A stretch of DNA of 64,000 nucleotides from Bacteroidales bacterium (GTDB taxonomy: Bacteria > Bacteroidota > Bacteroidia > Bacteroidales > UBA932). The translations under genes and the position numbers were made by a program. Shown in pieces: positions 43,372 to 52,564 of this stretch (positions are counted from its first letter, which is position 1; the number at the start of each line of letters is the position of its first letter). Where the stretch lies: the NCBI GenBank assembly GCA_016287875.1, contig JAEEXQ010000003.1:21996-85995 (forward strand), given 5' to 3'. The notes beneath the pieces were generated by a model. It was not told the DNA's origin and did no database searches. It worked only from the letters and a program-made list of their open reading frames with translations.

Positions 43372-44712
43372 ATGGACAGAAGAGATTTCCTTAAAGTATC
43401 TGGCGCCGGTGCCCTAGGCCTGGCCGCATCTTCCTGCGCCCCCAAGACAGTAAAGGTCAAGGAAGATACCCCCGAACAGATGGCCATCCGCGAGAATCCC
43501 CGCAATGGCGACAAGATATCCCTGCTCGGCTTCGGCTGCATGCGCTGGCCTATGGTCAAGGATGCATCCGGCAAGGACGTGATAGACCAGGAGGCCGTGA
43601 ACGAGATGGTGGACTACGCCCTCGAGCACGGCATCAACTACTTCGACACTTCGCCGGCATACTTGCAGGGCCAGTCGGAAAGGGCGGCAGGCATCGCACT
43701 GAGCCGTCATCCGCGCAGCAGCTATTACATCGCCACCAAGCTTTCGAACTTCGGCGACCGTTCCAGGGAGGCTTCCATCAGGATGTACGAAGAGTCCTTC
43801 AAGGAGATGCAGACGGATTATTTCGACTACTACCTACTGCATTCCATTGGCCGCGGCGGGGAAGATTTCTTCCGCAAACGCTATGTCGAGAACGGAATGA
43901 TGGATTTCCTCAGGGAAGAGAAGGCCAAGGGCCGCATACGCAACCTGGGCTTTTCCTTCCACGGAGCCAAGGAGGCCTTCGATTCCTTCATGCGCCTCTA
44001 CGACGAAGGCGAGTTCGTATGGGACTTCTGCCAGATAGAGATGAACTATGTGGACTGGAAGCACGCCGACGGCATACGGAACGTCAATGCCGACTATCTG
44101 TATGCCGAGCTCGAGAAGAGGGGTATCCCGGTAGTGATAATGGAACCTCTGCTCGGAGGACGTCTGGCGAACGTGCCTATGGGTATCTCCCGACAGATGA
44201 AGATGCGCGACCCTGACAGGTCGGCGGCATCCTGGGCATTCCGCTTCTGCGGCAGCTATCCCGGCGTGCTCTGCATTCTCAGCGGAATGACCTCGATGGA
44301 TCCTCTGCTGGACAATATCAAGACTTTCGGTCATTTCGAGCCGCTGAACGCCGAGGAACTGGATTTTATGGAGAGGATGGCGGTGCAGATGAAGGAGTAT
44401 CCCCTCGTGAACTGCACCAACTGCAAATATTGCATGCCCTGCCCCTGGGGAATCGACATTCCCGGAATCTTCCAGCACTACAACACTTCCATCACCAACG
44501 GCACTTATGCCCAGAGCAAGGAGCAGAAGGGCTACAAGAAGTTGCGTGATGCGTATCTAACAAGCTACGACAAGGCCATACCTACGGTGCGTCAGGCTGA
44601 CCATTGCATAGGCTGCGGGGAGTGTATGATCCACTGCCCCCAGAGCATTGCCATACCGGACGAACTCCATCGTATCGACCAATATGTAGAGCGTTTGAAG
44701 AAAAATGCGTAA
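43372..44712 (+). CDS. Tat-exported aldo/keto reductase with ferredoxin domain
   Basis: A 446-residue protein. The N-terminus MDRRDFLKVSGAGALG is a Tat signal and runs into ASSC, so the product may be a Tat lipoprotein. Residues ~45-320 form an aldo/keto reductase barrel (LGFGCMRWP, INYFDTSPAY with the catalytic Asp and Tyr, ATKLS with the Lys, LGFSFHG). The C-terminal region has CTNCKYCMPCPWGIDIP and CIGCGECMIHCPQS, the 4Fe-4S ferredoxin extension of the AKR subfamily. It probably takes electrons from the ferredoxin protein encoded just upstream. Substrate unknown. Confidence 0.92.
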   Translation: MDRRDFLKVSGAGALGLAASSCAPKTVKVKEDTPEQMAIRENPRNGDKISLLGFGCMRWPMVKDASGKDVIDQEAVNEMVDYALEHGINYFDTSPAYLQGQSERAAGIALSRHPRSSYYIATKLSNFGDRSREASIRMYEESFKEMQTDYFDYYLLHSIGRGGEDFFRKRYVENGMMDFLREEKAKGRIRNLGFSFHGAKEAFDSFMRLYDEGEFVWDFCQIEMNYVDWKHADGIRNVNADYLYAELEKRGIPVVIMEPLLGGRLANVPMGISRQMKMRDPDRSAASWAFRFCGSYPGVLCILSGMTSMDPLLDNIKTFGHFEPLNAEELDFMERMAVQMKEYPLVNCTNCKYCMPCPWGIDIPGIFQHYNTSITNGTYAQSKEQKGYKKLRDAYLTSYDKAIPTVRQADHCIGCGECMIHCPQSIAIPDELHRIDQYVERLKKNA

Positions 44713-44736
44713 ATTCGCGCCCAGAATCTAAAAAGG

Positions 44737-45873
44737 ATGAAAAAGAAAGTAACGGTATCTGCAGTGGTAGTGGTCGTGCTGGCCGCGGTGGCCCTCGGCG
44801 TCTTCCTGCTGCTTAAGGGAAGGAAGCCTGTTTCGCAGGCCGAGCCTCCCGTGCCCTTCGTATCGGAAATCATCAGCGACAACAATTCCGCAGCCCATAG
44901 GATGGTGGCCTCCTATAAGCCCCACGATGCCTCCAAGGCCATTTTCGTGTTCGGCTCCCGTTCCCGTACGCAGGAAGTCGCTTCCGCCCTTATGGACTCC
45001 GATGCCTTCGACAATGTTGACGGTTCCGCAAATCCCGACGGCCTGAAGGACCTGGCGGGGGAGACCATCTGCACCGTCACCAATTTCTCGGATTTCGGGG
45101 AGATGGTGAACGACGGCCGCCTGGAAGATATGCGCGAGCTCACCGCCCGCAACGTAATCTCCGCAATGGACACCCTCTGCTACGTCAGTCCCTACGACCG
45201 CAGCGGAATGGGCAAGAAACCCCTTGCCAAGCTGATAGTCCTGGGATCCGCCTGTATGACCCAGTACGGGCGCTATGATGTGGATTCCCTTTTCAATGCT
45301 CTCAACTGCGAACTGCCTGTGCTTTCGCCTATGCAGCTGATCGTAGATGAGGCCATCCGTATGTCGAAAGGTAAGAAAATCATTTCCGTGGGCGTGCTGG
45401 CGGGCAATGCTCCCGTGGACATCTACGGGCCGTATATCAAGGGCCGTGCGGCCAAAGAAGGCATAGACAGCGTGCTCTGCGTCGGGTTCAAGGCCCCGGA
45501 AGGGGAGGACCCTCTGCTGAGTTTCCTCGACCGTTATTCCGAACTCGGAATCAACCGGCCCCTGGACGCGATCCTTGTTGACGACCTTGGAGTGGACCTT
45601 GCTTCCTTCAACGAGTCGCTGGGCAGGATAACATCCGTAATGAATGCCGAGTCCCTTACCTACGGAAACCTGATTTCGCCCGGCTTCCGTATCGTGGACT
45701 CCCGCAGCCGTATTTGCAATGCAGTGTATTCCATACTCCGAAGCCAGAACTTGTTCACCCATCAAATCTCCCAGCCCAGGCAGCTCGATTATATGCTGAT
45801 ACCCAGGGAGGAGAACGAGAAAGAGCTGATGCTGCTTCAGTATAACGAAAGATATATTCCGAAGAATAATTGA
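44737..45873 (+). CDS. Unrecognised membrane-anchored protein
   Basis: A 378-residue protein that I do not assign to a family. It has a single N-terminal hydrophobic helix (about 5-26) after MKKK, then a soluble, probably periplasmic, body. Alternating beta-alpha stretches such as KAIFVFGSRSR, AKLIVLGSACM, KIISVGVLAGNAPVDIYG and LDAILVDDLGVDL suggest two Rossmann-like lobes, perhaps of the periplasmic-binding or racemase type, but no signature confirms this. It starts 24 bp after the AKR gene and its TGA overlaps the next ATG by one base, so it belongs to the same transcription unit. Confidence 0.75.
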   Translation: MKKKVTVSAVVVVVLAAVALGVFLLLKGRKPVSQAEPPVPFVSEIISDNNSAAHRMVASYKPHDASKAIFVFGSRSRTQEVASALMDSDAFDNVDGSANPDGLKDLAGETICTVTNFSDFGEMVNDGRLEDMRELTARNVISAMDTLCYVSPYDRSGMGKKPLAKLIVLGSACMTQYGRYDVDSLFNALNCELPVLSPMQLIVDEAIRMSKGKKIISVGVLAGNAPVDIYGPYIKGRAAKEGIDSVLCVGFKAPEGEDPLLSFLDRYSELGINRPLDAILVDDLGVDLASFNESLGRITSVMNAESLTYGNLISPGFRIVDSRSRICNAVYSILRSQNLFTHQISQPRQLDYMLIPREENEKELMLLQYNERYIPKNN

Positions 45874-46667
45874 TGTTCAAACTAACGATTAGCCCCGAAG
45901 AAATAGAGAAGTTGGAACCGGCGGGTTTTCAGGGGCAGATTCATGTTATTTCCAGGCCCGGACTTGAGTTTTCCCGGGCCATCGCGTACCTGAAGAAACA
46001 GAAGGTCATCGGTTTCGATACCGAGACCAAGCCTGTCTTTTCTCCGGGCCAGCATCATAATGGAGTTGCCCTACTGCAGCTCTCCGGCCCTGACCAGGCC
46101 TTCCTTTTCAGGATCCAGAAACTCAATCTCCGCAGGCGAATCTGCGCCATTCTTTCAAACCCCGAAATCATAAAGGTCGGTGCCGCCGCCTTGGATGACG
46201 TACGCGGGCTGCAGCGTTACCGCACCTTCGAAGCCCGTGGATTCGTGGATCTGCAGAAGATAGTGTGGGAGTGGGGGATAAGAGACAAGAGCGTAAAGAA
46301 AATGGCCGCCAACATACTTGGAGTTAGGATATCCAAAAGCCAGCAGCTCTCCAACTGGGAAGCCGAGACCCTGAACCCCCATCAGCAGATCTATGCCGCC
46401 ACCGATGCCTGGATATGCAGGGAGATGTACCTTAAACTCCAGGAATGCGAGAAGCATCCTCTGCGTCCCGAGGAGATGTACCCCCCGGAGCAGCTTCCCG
46501 CCGCGCTGCGCGAAAAGCTCGAGCACAAGGATGCGGCCCCTGCAGCCCCCGCTGCCCCCGCTGCCGCCGATGGCGAAGCCCCGGCAAAGAAAAAGTCCAA
46601 ACGCCGCAAGTACTACCATAAGAAGAAAGCGTCCAATGAAAAAAATCTACCTCAAAAAGGGGCGTGA
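45873..46667 (+). CDS. RNase D-like 3'-5' exonuclease (DEDDy)
   Basis: A 264-residue protein with the DEDDy exonuclease domain: Exo I in VIGFDTETKP (about 47-56), Exo II in AALDDVRGLQ, and Exo III in IYAATDAW (the Tyr-x3-Asp form). The domain corresponds to the RNase D/WRN-exo catalytic part without HRDC. The C-terminus is a low-complexity Ala/Pro run followed by a Lys/Arg-rich tail (KKKSKRRKYYHKKK), likely RNA-binding. The start at 45873 shares a base with the upstream TGA. Its 3' end overlaps the methyltransferase gene by 32 bp. Confidence 0.88.
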   Translation: MFKLTISPEEIEKLEPAGFQGQIHVISRPGLEFSRAIAYLKKQKVIGFDTETKPVFSPGQHHNGVALLQLSGPDQAFLFRIQKLNLRRRICAILSNPEIIKVGAAALDDVRGLQRYRTFEARGFVDLQKIVWEWGIRDKSVKKMAANILGVRISKSQQLSNWEAETLNPHQQIYAATDAWICREMYLKLQECEKHPLRPEEMYPPEQLPAALREKLEHKDAAPAAPAAPAAADGEAPAKKKSKRRKYYHKKKASNEKNLPQKGA

Positions 46668-47829
46668 CGAATCCGTCCGCCGTTTCCATCCCTGGGTTTT
46701 CTCCGGAGCCGTCGCCCAGACGGTAGGTAATCCCGTGGAAGGGGATGTGGTGGCTGTCTATTCCGCCGAAGGCGAGTATCTTGCCTGCGGCCACTGGCAG
46801 ATAGGTTCCATTTCCGTCAGGATTCTTTCCTTCGACGCCGATCCGCTTTCTCCTTCTTTCTGGGAAGATACCCTCTCCGCCGCCCTGGCCGCCCGCAAGG
46901 CCATGGGGCTGACGGATTCCGACAGGACCAGTTGCTACCGCCTGGTGCACGGTGAGGGGGATGGCCTTCCCGGCCTGATAATAGATTATTACGACGGCGT
47001 ATGCGTGCTCCAGGCCCATTCCGTGGGTATGTTCCGCGCCAAAAACCAGATATGCGAGGCGCTTCGGAAAATCTACGGGGACTCGCTGAAGGCCGTCTAT
47101 GACAAGAGCAGCGGGACGGCTCCCTTCAAGGCCGGGCTGGAACTTGTGGACGGATACCTGTGGCAGGCTCCCGGCTTCGAGGCAGGGGAACAGGTGGTGC
47201 TGGAGAACGGCCATAAGTTCCTGGTGAACTGGACCGAAGGGCAGAAGACCGGTTTCTTCCTCGACCAGCGGGAAAACCGTGCCCTGGTGGAGCGCTACGC
47301 CCGCGGCAGGAACGTGCTCAACCTCTTCTGCTATACCGGCGGTTTTTCGGTCTATGCTCTGGGCGGAGGCGCCCTGCACGTGGATTCCGTCGACAGTTCC
47401 GCCAAGGCGATGGCCATGGTGGACCGCAACATCGCCCTGAACGGCTTCACATCTTCTCAGCATACATCCTTCTGCGCCGATGCCATAGAGCATCTCGCGG
47501 CCGTGGAGGATGGGAAATACGACCTTATAATTGTTGACCCTCCGGCATTCGCCAAGCATCGCGGAGCCCTGAAAAACGCCCTCCGCGCCTACCAGCGCCT
47601 GAATGCGCGCGCCATAGAGAAGGTGGCTCCTGGCGGATTCGTGTTCACCTTCTCCTGCTCGCAGGTGGTGGACAAGGAGGATTTCGCCCTTGCCGTGTTC
47701 TCGGCGGCCGCCAGCACCGGGCGCAGGGTGCGCATTCTCGACAGGCTCAACCAACCGGCAGACCACGCAGTTAACATCTACCATCCCGAAGGGGAATACC
47801 TAAAAGGCCTGCTGCTCTATGTAGAATAA
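46636..47829 (+). CDS. RlmI-type 23S rRNA (cytosine) methyltransferase
   Basis: A class I SAM-dependent rRNA methyltransferase of 397 residues. An N-terminal PUA-like domain (about 1-75, HPWVFSGAV) precedes a central domain (LVHGEGDGLPGLIIDYY) and the Rossmann domain with NLFCYTGGFSVYA (motif I), DPPAFAKHR (motif IV), and FSCSQVV. This is the RlmI/YccW arrangement, usually modifying 23S rRNA C1962. It begins inside the exonuclease gene (32-bp overlap, different frame), so both are cotranscribed as an RNA-processing pair. Beta-galactosidase begins 14 bp downstream. Confidence 0.92.
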   Translation: MKKIYLKKGRDESVRRFHPWVFSGAVAQTVGNPVEGDVVAVYSAEGEYLACGHWQIGSISVRILSFDADPLSPSFWEDTLSAALAARKAMGLTDSDRTSCYRLVHGEGDGLPGLIIDYYDGVCVLQAHSVGMFRAKNQICEALRKIYGDSLKAVYDKSSGTAPFKAGLELVDGYLWQAPGFEAGEQVVLENGHKFLVNWTEGQKTGFFLDQRENRALVERYARGRNVLNLFCYTGGFSVYALGGGALHVDSVDSSAKAMAMVDRNIALNGFTSSQHTSFCADAIEHLAAVEDGKYDLIIVDPPAFAKHRGALKNALRAYQRLNARAIEKVAPGGFVFTFSCSQVVDKEDFALAVFSAAASTGRRVRILDRLNQPADHAVNIYHPEGEYLKGLLLYVE

Positions 47830-47843
47830 TAACCACCGACCAC

Positions 47844-50834
47844 ATGAACCTAATAACCACAGCAGTCTGCCTGATTTCAGGTCTTCTTCCCCTCCACAGG
47901 GATATCGATGCCACTTCCGTGGGCGTACAGGACAAGCGCACGGAAGTCGTTTTTTTTCCTGACGAGGCTTCCGCCCTGAAAGGGAATATCGAACAGAGCC
48001 CCTTCTACTCCAGCCTGAACGGAGAATGGGATTTCCTTTATTTCGACAGCGAGAAGCAGGTTCCGGAGGATCTTTCCGCACAAGACTGGAAGAAGATAAA
48101 GGTTCCTGGTAACTGGGAGGTGCAGGGATGGGGAACACCCGTCTATGTGAACACCACATACGAATTCGCGCCCTTCGATCCCCAGCCCCCGACCTTGCCC
48201 GAGGATATCCCCGTGGGCATCTACCGCAGGAGTTTCAGCGTGCCCGAGGCCTGGAAAGGCAGGGAGGTGTACCTTAACATCTGCGCCGCCAAATCCGGCG
48301 TATATACTTTCATCAACGGCACCCAGATAGCCTATAGCGAGGATTCCAAGGACCTTGCGCGCATCGACATCACTCCATATCTCAAAGAAGGGGAGAATGA
48401 GCTACTGCTCAAGATGACCCGCTGGAGCACAGGTTCGTGGCTGGAATGCCAGGATTTCTGGAGGCTCAGCGGCATAGAGAGGGATGTGTACCTTTCTTCC
48501 GAAAAGATACTTCAAGACTTCGATTTCGAGGTAGTATCCACCCTTGACGACAGCTGCACGGACGGCGATTTCCGCCTCTATGCCACCGAAGGCACTTCCT
48601 TCCGCCTGCTGGACAAAGACGGCAGTACCGTGGCCGAGGGCAGCGTTCCTTTCGAAAAGATAATCCCCGGCGTACGCAGGTGGAGTGCGGAATTTCCCGA
48701 ACTCTATACCCTCGTGCTCGAGAAGGAAGGGGAGTACGCCCGCTTCGACGTGGGTTTCCGCCGCACCGAAATCAAGGGCGACATCTTCTACTTCAACGGC
48801 CAGCCCATCAAGTTCAAGGGAGTCAATCTCCACGAACACAATGAGTTTACCGGCCATTATACCGACAGGGACTATATACGCCGCAGCCTGCTGGTGATGA
48901 AGCAGCTGAACGTGAATGCCATACGCACCAGCCACTATCCTCAGCCCCGCGCTTTCTACGAACTCTGCGACAGCCTGGGCTTCTATGTGTACGACGAAGC
49001 CAACATAGAAAGCCACGGGATGCACTATGGTGAGCGTTCGCTCGCGAAGCATCCCGAATGGTTCGCCAAGCATAAGGACAGGACCCTGAATATGTATATG
49101 CGCACCCGCAACTATCCCTGCGTTACCCTGCTTTCGCTGGGGAACGAGGCCGGAATGGGCGTTAACTTCCTGGGGACCTACAAGATGCTCAAGGAGCTTG
49201 AAGCCGGCAAGATGGAGCGCCCCGTGCTCTACGAGCGCACCGAAGGCAAAGAGGGCACCGACATACATTGCCCAATGTATCCCAAGATCGGTAATCTGCG
49301 CTATGAAATAGAGGATAACCCTTGCCACAAGCCTTATGTGGCCTGCGAGTATTCCCACGCAATGGGCAATTCCAACGGCTCCTTCGACCTGATGTGGCAG
49401 CTGATGTACAGCCATCCTCGCATGCAGGGCGGCTGCATCTGGGACTGGGTGGACCAGGGGCTTGCCGTCAAGGATGCCAAGGGCCGCAAATACTGGACTT
49501 ACGGTGGGGATTACGGCGATATCGACAAGGATCCGTCCACCTGGTTCGCAGACCGTAATTTCTGCTGCAACGGCGTGGTCAATCCCGACCTGGACATACA
49601 TCCTGCCGGGGCAGAAATCAAGCACTGGTATCAGAATGTTTCCATCAGTAAAGGGGAGGGTGTCGGTGTATTCAAAGTGCTGAACCGCAATTACTTCCGT
49701 TCCCTGGACCTTTATGATTTTTCCTGGACTCTCTATTGCTATGGTAATCCGGTCAAGTCCGGGAAACTGGACTTCGCTACCGCTCCCCAGAGCAGCGAAT
49801 CTTTCAGATTGGATTTGCCCGACATGGATGGCCACGACAGATGGTACATCAATTTCTACGTCAGCAATGCCGGCGCCCAGCCCGCTTTGGAGGATGGTTT
49901 TCCTCTGGCATCCGATCAGGTTATATTGAGCCGTGGAGAATGCCTGGAGTCCCCCTACTATAAGGTGGGCGAAGTCAAGAGCAAGGTCCTTTCCGACGGC
50001 AGGATAGTCCTCAAGGGATGCCGTTCCAAACTGGTGTTCGACCCTTCCGAGGGCAGGGTGGTATCTTTCCGCAGCCGCGGAAAGAACATCTTCCTGAAGT
50101 CCTACGGCCTCAAGCCCAACTTCTGGCGTGCTCCCATCGACAATGACTGGGGAAACAAGTATCCTGTCCGCGCAGGGGAGTGGAAGAACGACCCTGCAGT
50201 CCGGAACGTGGAGATCTGCAGCGGGGAGAATTGTGCTTCCATAGTGGTGGAATATGCCCTTCCCAAGGGCTGCATCGCCATCGTGAGCTACGAGCTCAGC
50301 TATGCCGGCGATCTCAAGCTCACCACTGACTTCAAGGGATCTTCCGAAAAAGCGGTGGAGGTGCCCCGCATTGGTTTCAGGGCGCGTATGAAGAAGTCTG
50401 CCGACCGTTTCAGCTACTTCGGCCGCGGCCCGGTGGAGAACTACATCGACCGCAATTCGGCTGCCTTCCTGGGCCTTTACGAGGGGAGCGCCGAGAAGTC
50501 GCTCTACCCTTACGTCCGCCCTCAGGAGACCGGTCACCACAGCGACTGCGACTGGCTGAAGATTGGCAATGCCTCGGTGCTGGCCGGTTCTGCCCCCTTT
50601 GAATTCAGTGCCCTGCGCGTTTCCATCGAGGATCTGGATCCCCGCAACGAGGACGGCAGCCGCATCTGGGGCCATGTCAACGACATTCCTGTAAGGGATT
50701 TCGTAGAGCTCTGCATCGACGGCGCAATGACCGGCGTCGGCGGCTACGACAGCTGGGGCGCCAAACCCGAACCCTGCCGCACGCTCTTCAGCAACCAGGA
50801 TTATCACTTTGAATTCACGATAGGGAGGCGGTAG
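47844..50834 (+). CDS. lacZ: GH2 beta-galactosidase
   Basis: A 996-residue LacZ-type beta-galactosidase. It has the jelly-roll sugar-binding domain (GIYRRSFSVPEAW), the immunoglobulin-like domains, the TIM-barrel with acid/base Glu in LGNEAGMGVNF and nucleophile in YVACEYSHAMGNS, and the C-terminal beta-galactosidase small chain (GRGPVENYIDRN, PQETGHHSDCDW). The N-terminus is weakly hydrophobic (MNLITTAVCLISGLLP), so it may be exported; there is no lipobox. It follows the methyltransferase gene by 14 bp but is unrelated in function. The accessory island begins directly after it. Confidence 0.95.
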   Translation: MNLITTAVCLISGLLPLHRDIDATSVGVQDKRTEVVFFPDEASALKGNIEQSPFYSSLNGEWDFLYFDSEKQVPEDLSAQDWKKIKVPGNWEVQGWGTPVYVNTTYEFAPFDPQPPTLPEDIPVGIYRRSFSVPEAWKGREVYLNICAAKSGVYTFINGTQIAYSEDSKDLARIDITPYLKEGENELLLKMTRWSTGSWLECQDFWRLSGIERDVYLSSEKILQDFDFEVVSTLDDSCTDGDFRLYATEGTSFRLLDKDGSTVAEGSVPFEKIIPGVRRWSAEFPELYTLVLEKEGEYARFDVGFRRTEIKGDIFYFNGQPIKFKGVNLHEHNEFTGHYTDRDYIRRSLLVMKQLNVNAIRTSHYPQPRAFYELCDSLGFYVYDEANIESHGMHYGERSLAKHPEWFAKHKDRTLNMYMRTRNYPCVTLLSLGNEAGMGVNFLGTYKMLKELEAGKMERPVLYERTEGKEGTDIHCPMYPKIGNLRYEIEDNPCHKPYVACEYSHAMGNSNGSFDLMWQLMYSHPRMQGGCIWDWVDQGLAVKDAKGRKYWTYGGDYGDIDKDPSTWFADRNFCCNGVVNPDLDIHPAGAEIKHWYQNVSISKGEGVGVFKVLNRNYFRSLDLYDFSWTLYCYGNPVKSGKLDFATAPQSSESFRLDLPDMDGHDRWYINFYVSNAGAQPALEDGFPLASDQVILSRGECLESPYYKVGEVKSKVLSDGRIVLKGCRSKLVFDPSEGRVVSFRSRGKNIFLKSYGLKPNFWRAPIDNDWGNKYPVRAGEWKNDPAVRNVEICSGENCASIVVEYALPKGCIAIVSYELSYAGDLKLTTDFKGSSEKAVEVPRIGFRARMKKSADRFSYFGRGPVENYIDRNSAAFLGLYEGSAEKSLYPYVRPQETGHHSDCDWLKIGNASVLAGSAPFEFSALRVSIEDLDPRNEDGSRIWGHVNDIPVRDFVELCIDGAMTGVGGYDSWGAKPEPCRTLFSNQDYHFEFTIGRR

Positions 50835-50930
50835 TTTCTTTGATAGGTCTTGTTTTATCAGCAGCCTGTTCCAGATGATAAGAAGGGGGATAACAAAGAG
50901 GAAGGAAATTAAAGCTATTATAAACAGAAC

Positions 50931-51407
50931 ATGGAAACTATTGAAATAAAAAAGTGTCGACATTTAAGGACATTCATATTAGAGTTCATACTAATATTCT
51001 TTGCCCTGCTAATATGTTTGCCAGATATGCTTTATTCAAGATGGGACAACGCACTCCGATTCTTTATAGTCTACAGTATTGTTGTCATAGTCCTTCATAT
51101 AGTTCTTGCGATTGCTTATAGAAGATGGGTGTTCCCCGTAAAACTAGTTATAACAGAAGAGTATATTGATATTTATTGCCTGTTTCTTTTCTTTTTCCAT
51201 AGACAGTACCATTGGAAAAAAGGAAGCATAATGATTGAGCATAGGCACACAATTGGAGGAAAAATTAGCAGCATCACCATTTGCAATAAGATTGGTCGTG
51301 ACAGGGTTTTGTTTGAGTCATTCGCAATCACAAGAGAGATAATAGACATTATCCTTTCGGCACTTGAAAGAAATGGGTATGAAATTGATTCAAAAGTGGG
51401 GAGGTGA
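50931..51407 (+). CDS. Small membrane protein, candidate Rhs immunity protein (copy 1)
   Basis: A 158-residue protein with two N-terminal helices (about 14-32, 42-62) and a soluble tail. I do not recognise the family, but it is a paralogue of the protein at 52094-52564: both begin ME.I.I..C.H.R, share YRRWVFP after TM2, a YxHWKK/YRWRKE stretch, RVLFESxA and ILSALxxxGYxI near the end. The gene is clearly AT-rich against its surroundings. The stop is immediately followed, in the same frame, by the Rhs core fragment. Its place beside Rhs tips suggests an immunity protein. That role is inferred. Confidence 0.65.
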   Translation: METIEIKKCRHLRTFILEFILIFFALLICLPDMLYSRWDNALRFFIVYSIVVIVLHIVLAIAYRRWVFPVKLVITEEYIDIYCLFLFFFHRQYHWKKGSIMIEHRHTIGGKISSITICNKIGRDRVLFESFAITREIIDIILSALERNGYEIDSKVGR

Positions 51408-52112
51408 GTTTTTTGTGACTTCTCGTCATGCTTGGCCAGAACCTGGCCGCCGTTCAAGTTCAGCGGGAAGGAAAGCCTTGCTCACGTCGGCCTTGACCTG
51501 TATGGCTTCGGGGCGAGGATGTACACCCCCTCCAACATGCGCTGGCTGACGATGGACCCGCTGTGCGAGAAGTACTACTCCATCAGTCCCTACGCCTACT
51601 GCGCCGGGGATCCGGTGAATAGGATTGATCCGGATGGGATGGCTGAAAAGAATTGGATAAAGAGTGGTCTTGCATTGACGGGGAAAGGGCTTGTTGAGAC
51701 AGCTGCGGGTATTGCAATAGCTTCTTCTGGCGATGGAGCCGTGGCCAATGATGAGAATGTTCCGTCTGAAAAGGCGTATGACCTCATAAAAGATGGGCCT
51801 ATCAGCGCAGTTGCAAAAGGTATGGATATGGCAACTGAAACCGATGTGCCAATCTTTGAGATTGCAGGAAGTGTTGCTGAGACTACGATTGGTTTGTCAA
51901 TATTTACAATCAGCACAGATGTTACTACAATAATGTCAAATGTATTAACTATAGGTCAAGTAAAAAATACAATTGACCTAATTAACGATGCGACATCAGC
52001 AAATGAAAAGAGTCTCAATGCTGATCAAGCTAATTCGGGAAACCATGCTAATAACATTGAAGAATGGTCAAAGAAACTATTAGAAATCGGATTATGGAAC
52101 CAATCAGAATAA
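51408..52112 (+). pseudogene. Headless Rhs core fragment with variable tip
   Basis: The C-terminal end of an Rhs/YD-repeat protein without its large N-terminal part. FKFSGKESLAHVGLDLYGFGARMYTPSNMRWLTMDPLCEKYY... (seen in pieces: FKFSGKE, LYGFGARMY, RWLTMDP, SPYAYCAGDPVNRIDPDG) is the conserved Rhs-associated core, GC-rich. After the core's DPDG the tip of about 155 residues turns AT-rich, with Gly/Ala-rich and Thr-rich segments, and has no toxin motif I know. No ATG precedes the core; the frame opens right at the stop of copy 1. This looks like an orphan core-plus-tip cassette, a known product of Rhs tip displacement. The 3' end overlaps the next gene by 19 bp. Confidence 0.8.
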
Positions 52113-52564
52113 GCATGTGTGGGCATACCAGGATAGTGGTAATAGAATTCCTGGTTATATTATTATGCTCTATTTATTATTTTTTCGATTTTATATTTTC
52201 AAAGGGAAGTAACGATTCATTATTTCTCTATATTATCGGTTATGTTGTTTGGACTATCGCTTATTTCACGGCCTCCATATATTATAGGAGATGGGTTTTT
52301 CCTATAAATCTAAATATAAAAGATGATTTGGTCGAGGTAGATTGTATGTTCTTATGCCTTTTTCGAAGACATTACCGATGGAGAAAAGAAGAGGTGAGGG
52401 TTATTTACAAGCAGATAATAGGTTTTGGTATAAGTAATATCAGAATCCTCAATATAAAGACTCATGATAGGGTTTTGTTTGAATCAATAGCCGTAAAGAA
52501 AAAACTGATTCATCACATTTTGTCAGCACTAAAGATGTCCGGATATATAATTGAAATAAAGTAA
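52094..52564 (+). CDS. Small membrane protein, candidate Rhs immunity protein (copy 2)
   Basis: A 156-residue paralogue of the gene at 50931, again with two N-terminal helices (about 14-32, 42-60) followed by YYRRWVFPINL and the RVLFESIAVKK...ILSALKMSGY tail. The start at 52094 (MEPIRISMC) is set by alignment with copy 1; an ATG at 52064 would add ten residues without counterpart. It overlaps the end of the Rhs tip by 19 bp, the usual toxin-immunity arrangement, so it is the probable cognate immunity protein of that tip. AT-rich. Confidence 0.65.
   Translation: MEPIRISMCGHTRIVVIEFLVILLCSIYYFFDFIFSKGSNDSLFLYIIGYVVWTIAYFTASIYYRRWVFPINLNIKDDLVEVDCMFLCLFRRHYRWRKEEVRVIYKQIIGFGISNIRILNIKTHDRVLFESIAVKKKLIHHILSALKMSGYIIEIK

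Noticed and set aside
48402..50963. 853-codon antisense frame over lacZ that begins with a hydrophobic peptide
   Set aside because: The first ~45 residues (50835-50963) could be a small membrane peptide, but the rest is a lacZ shadow and nothing supports expression.
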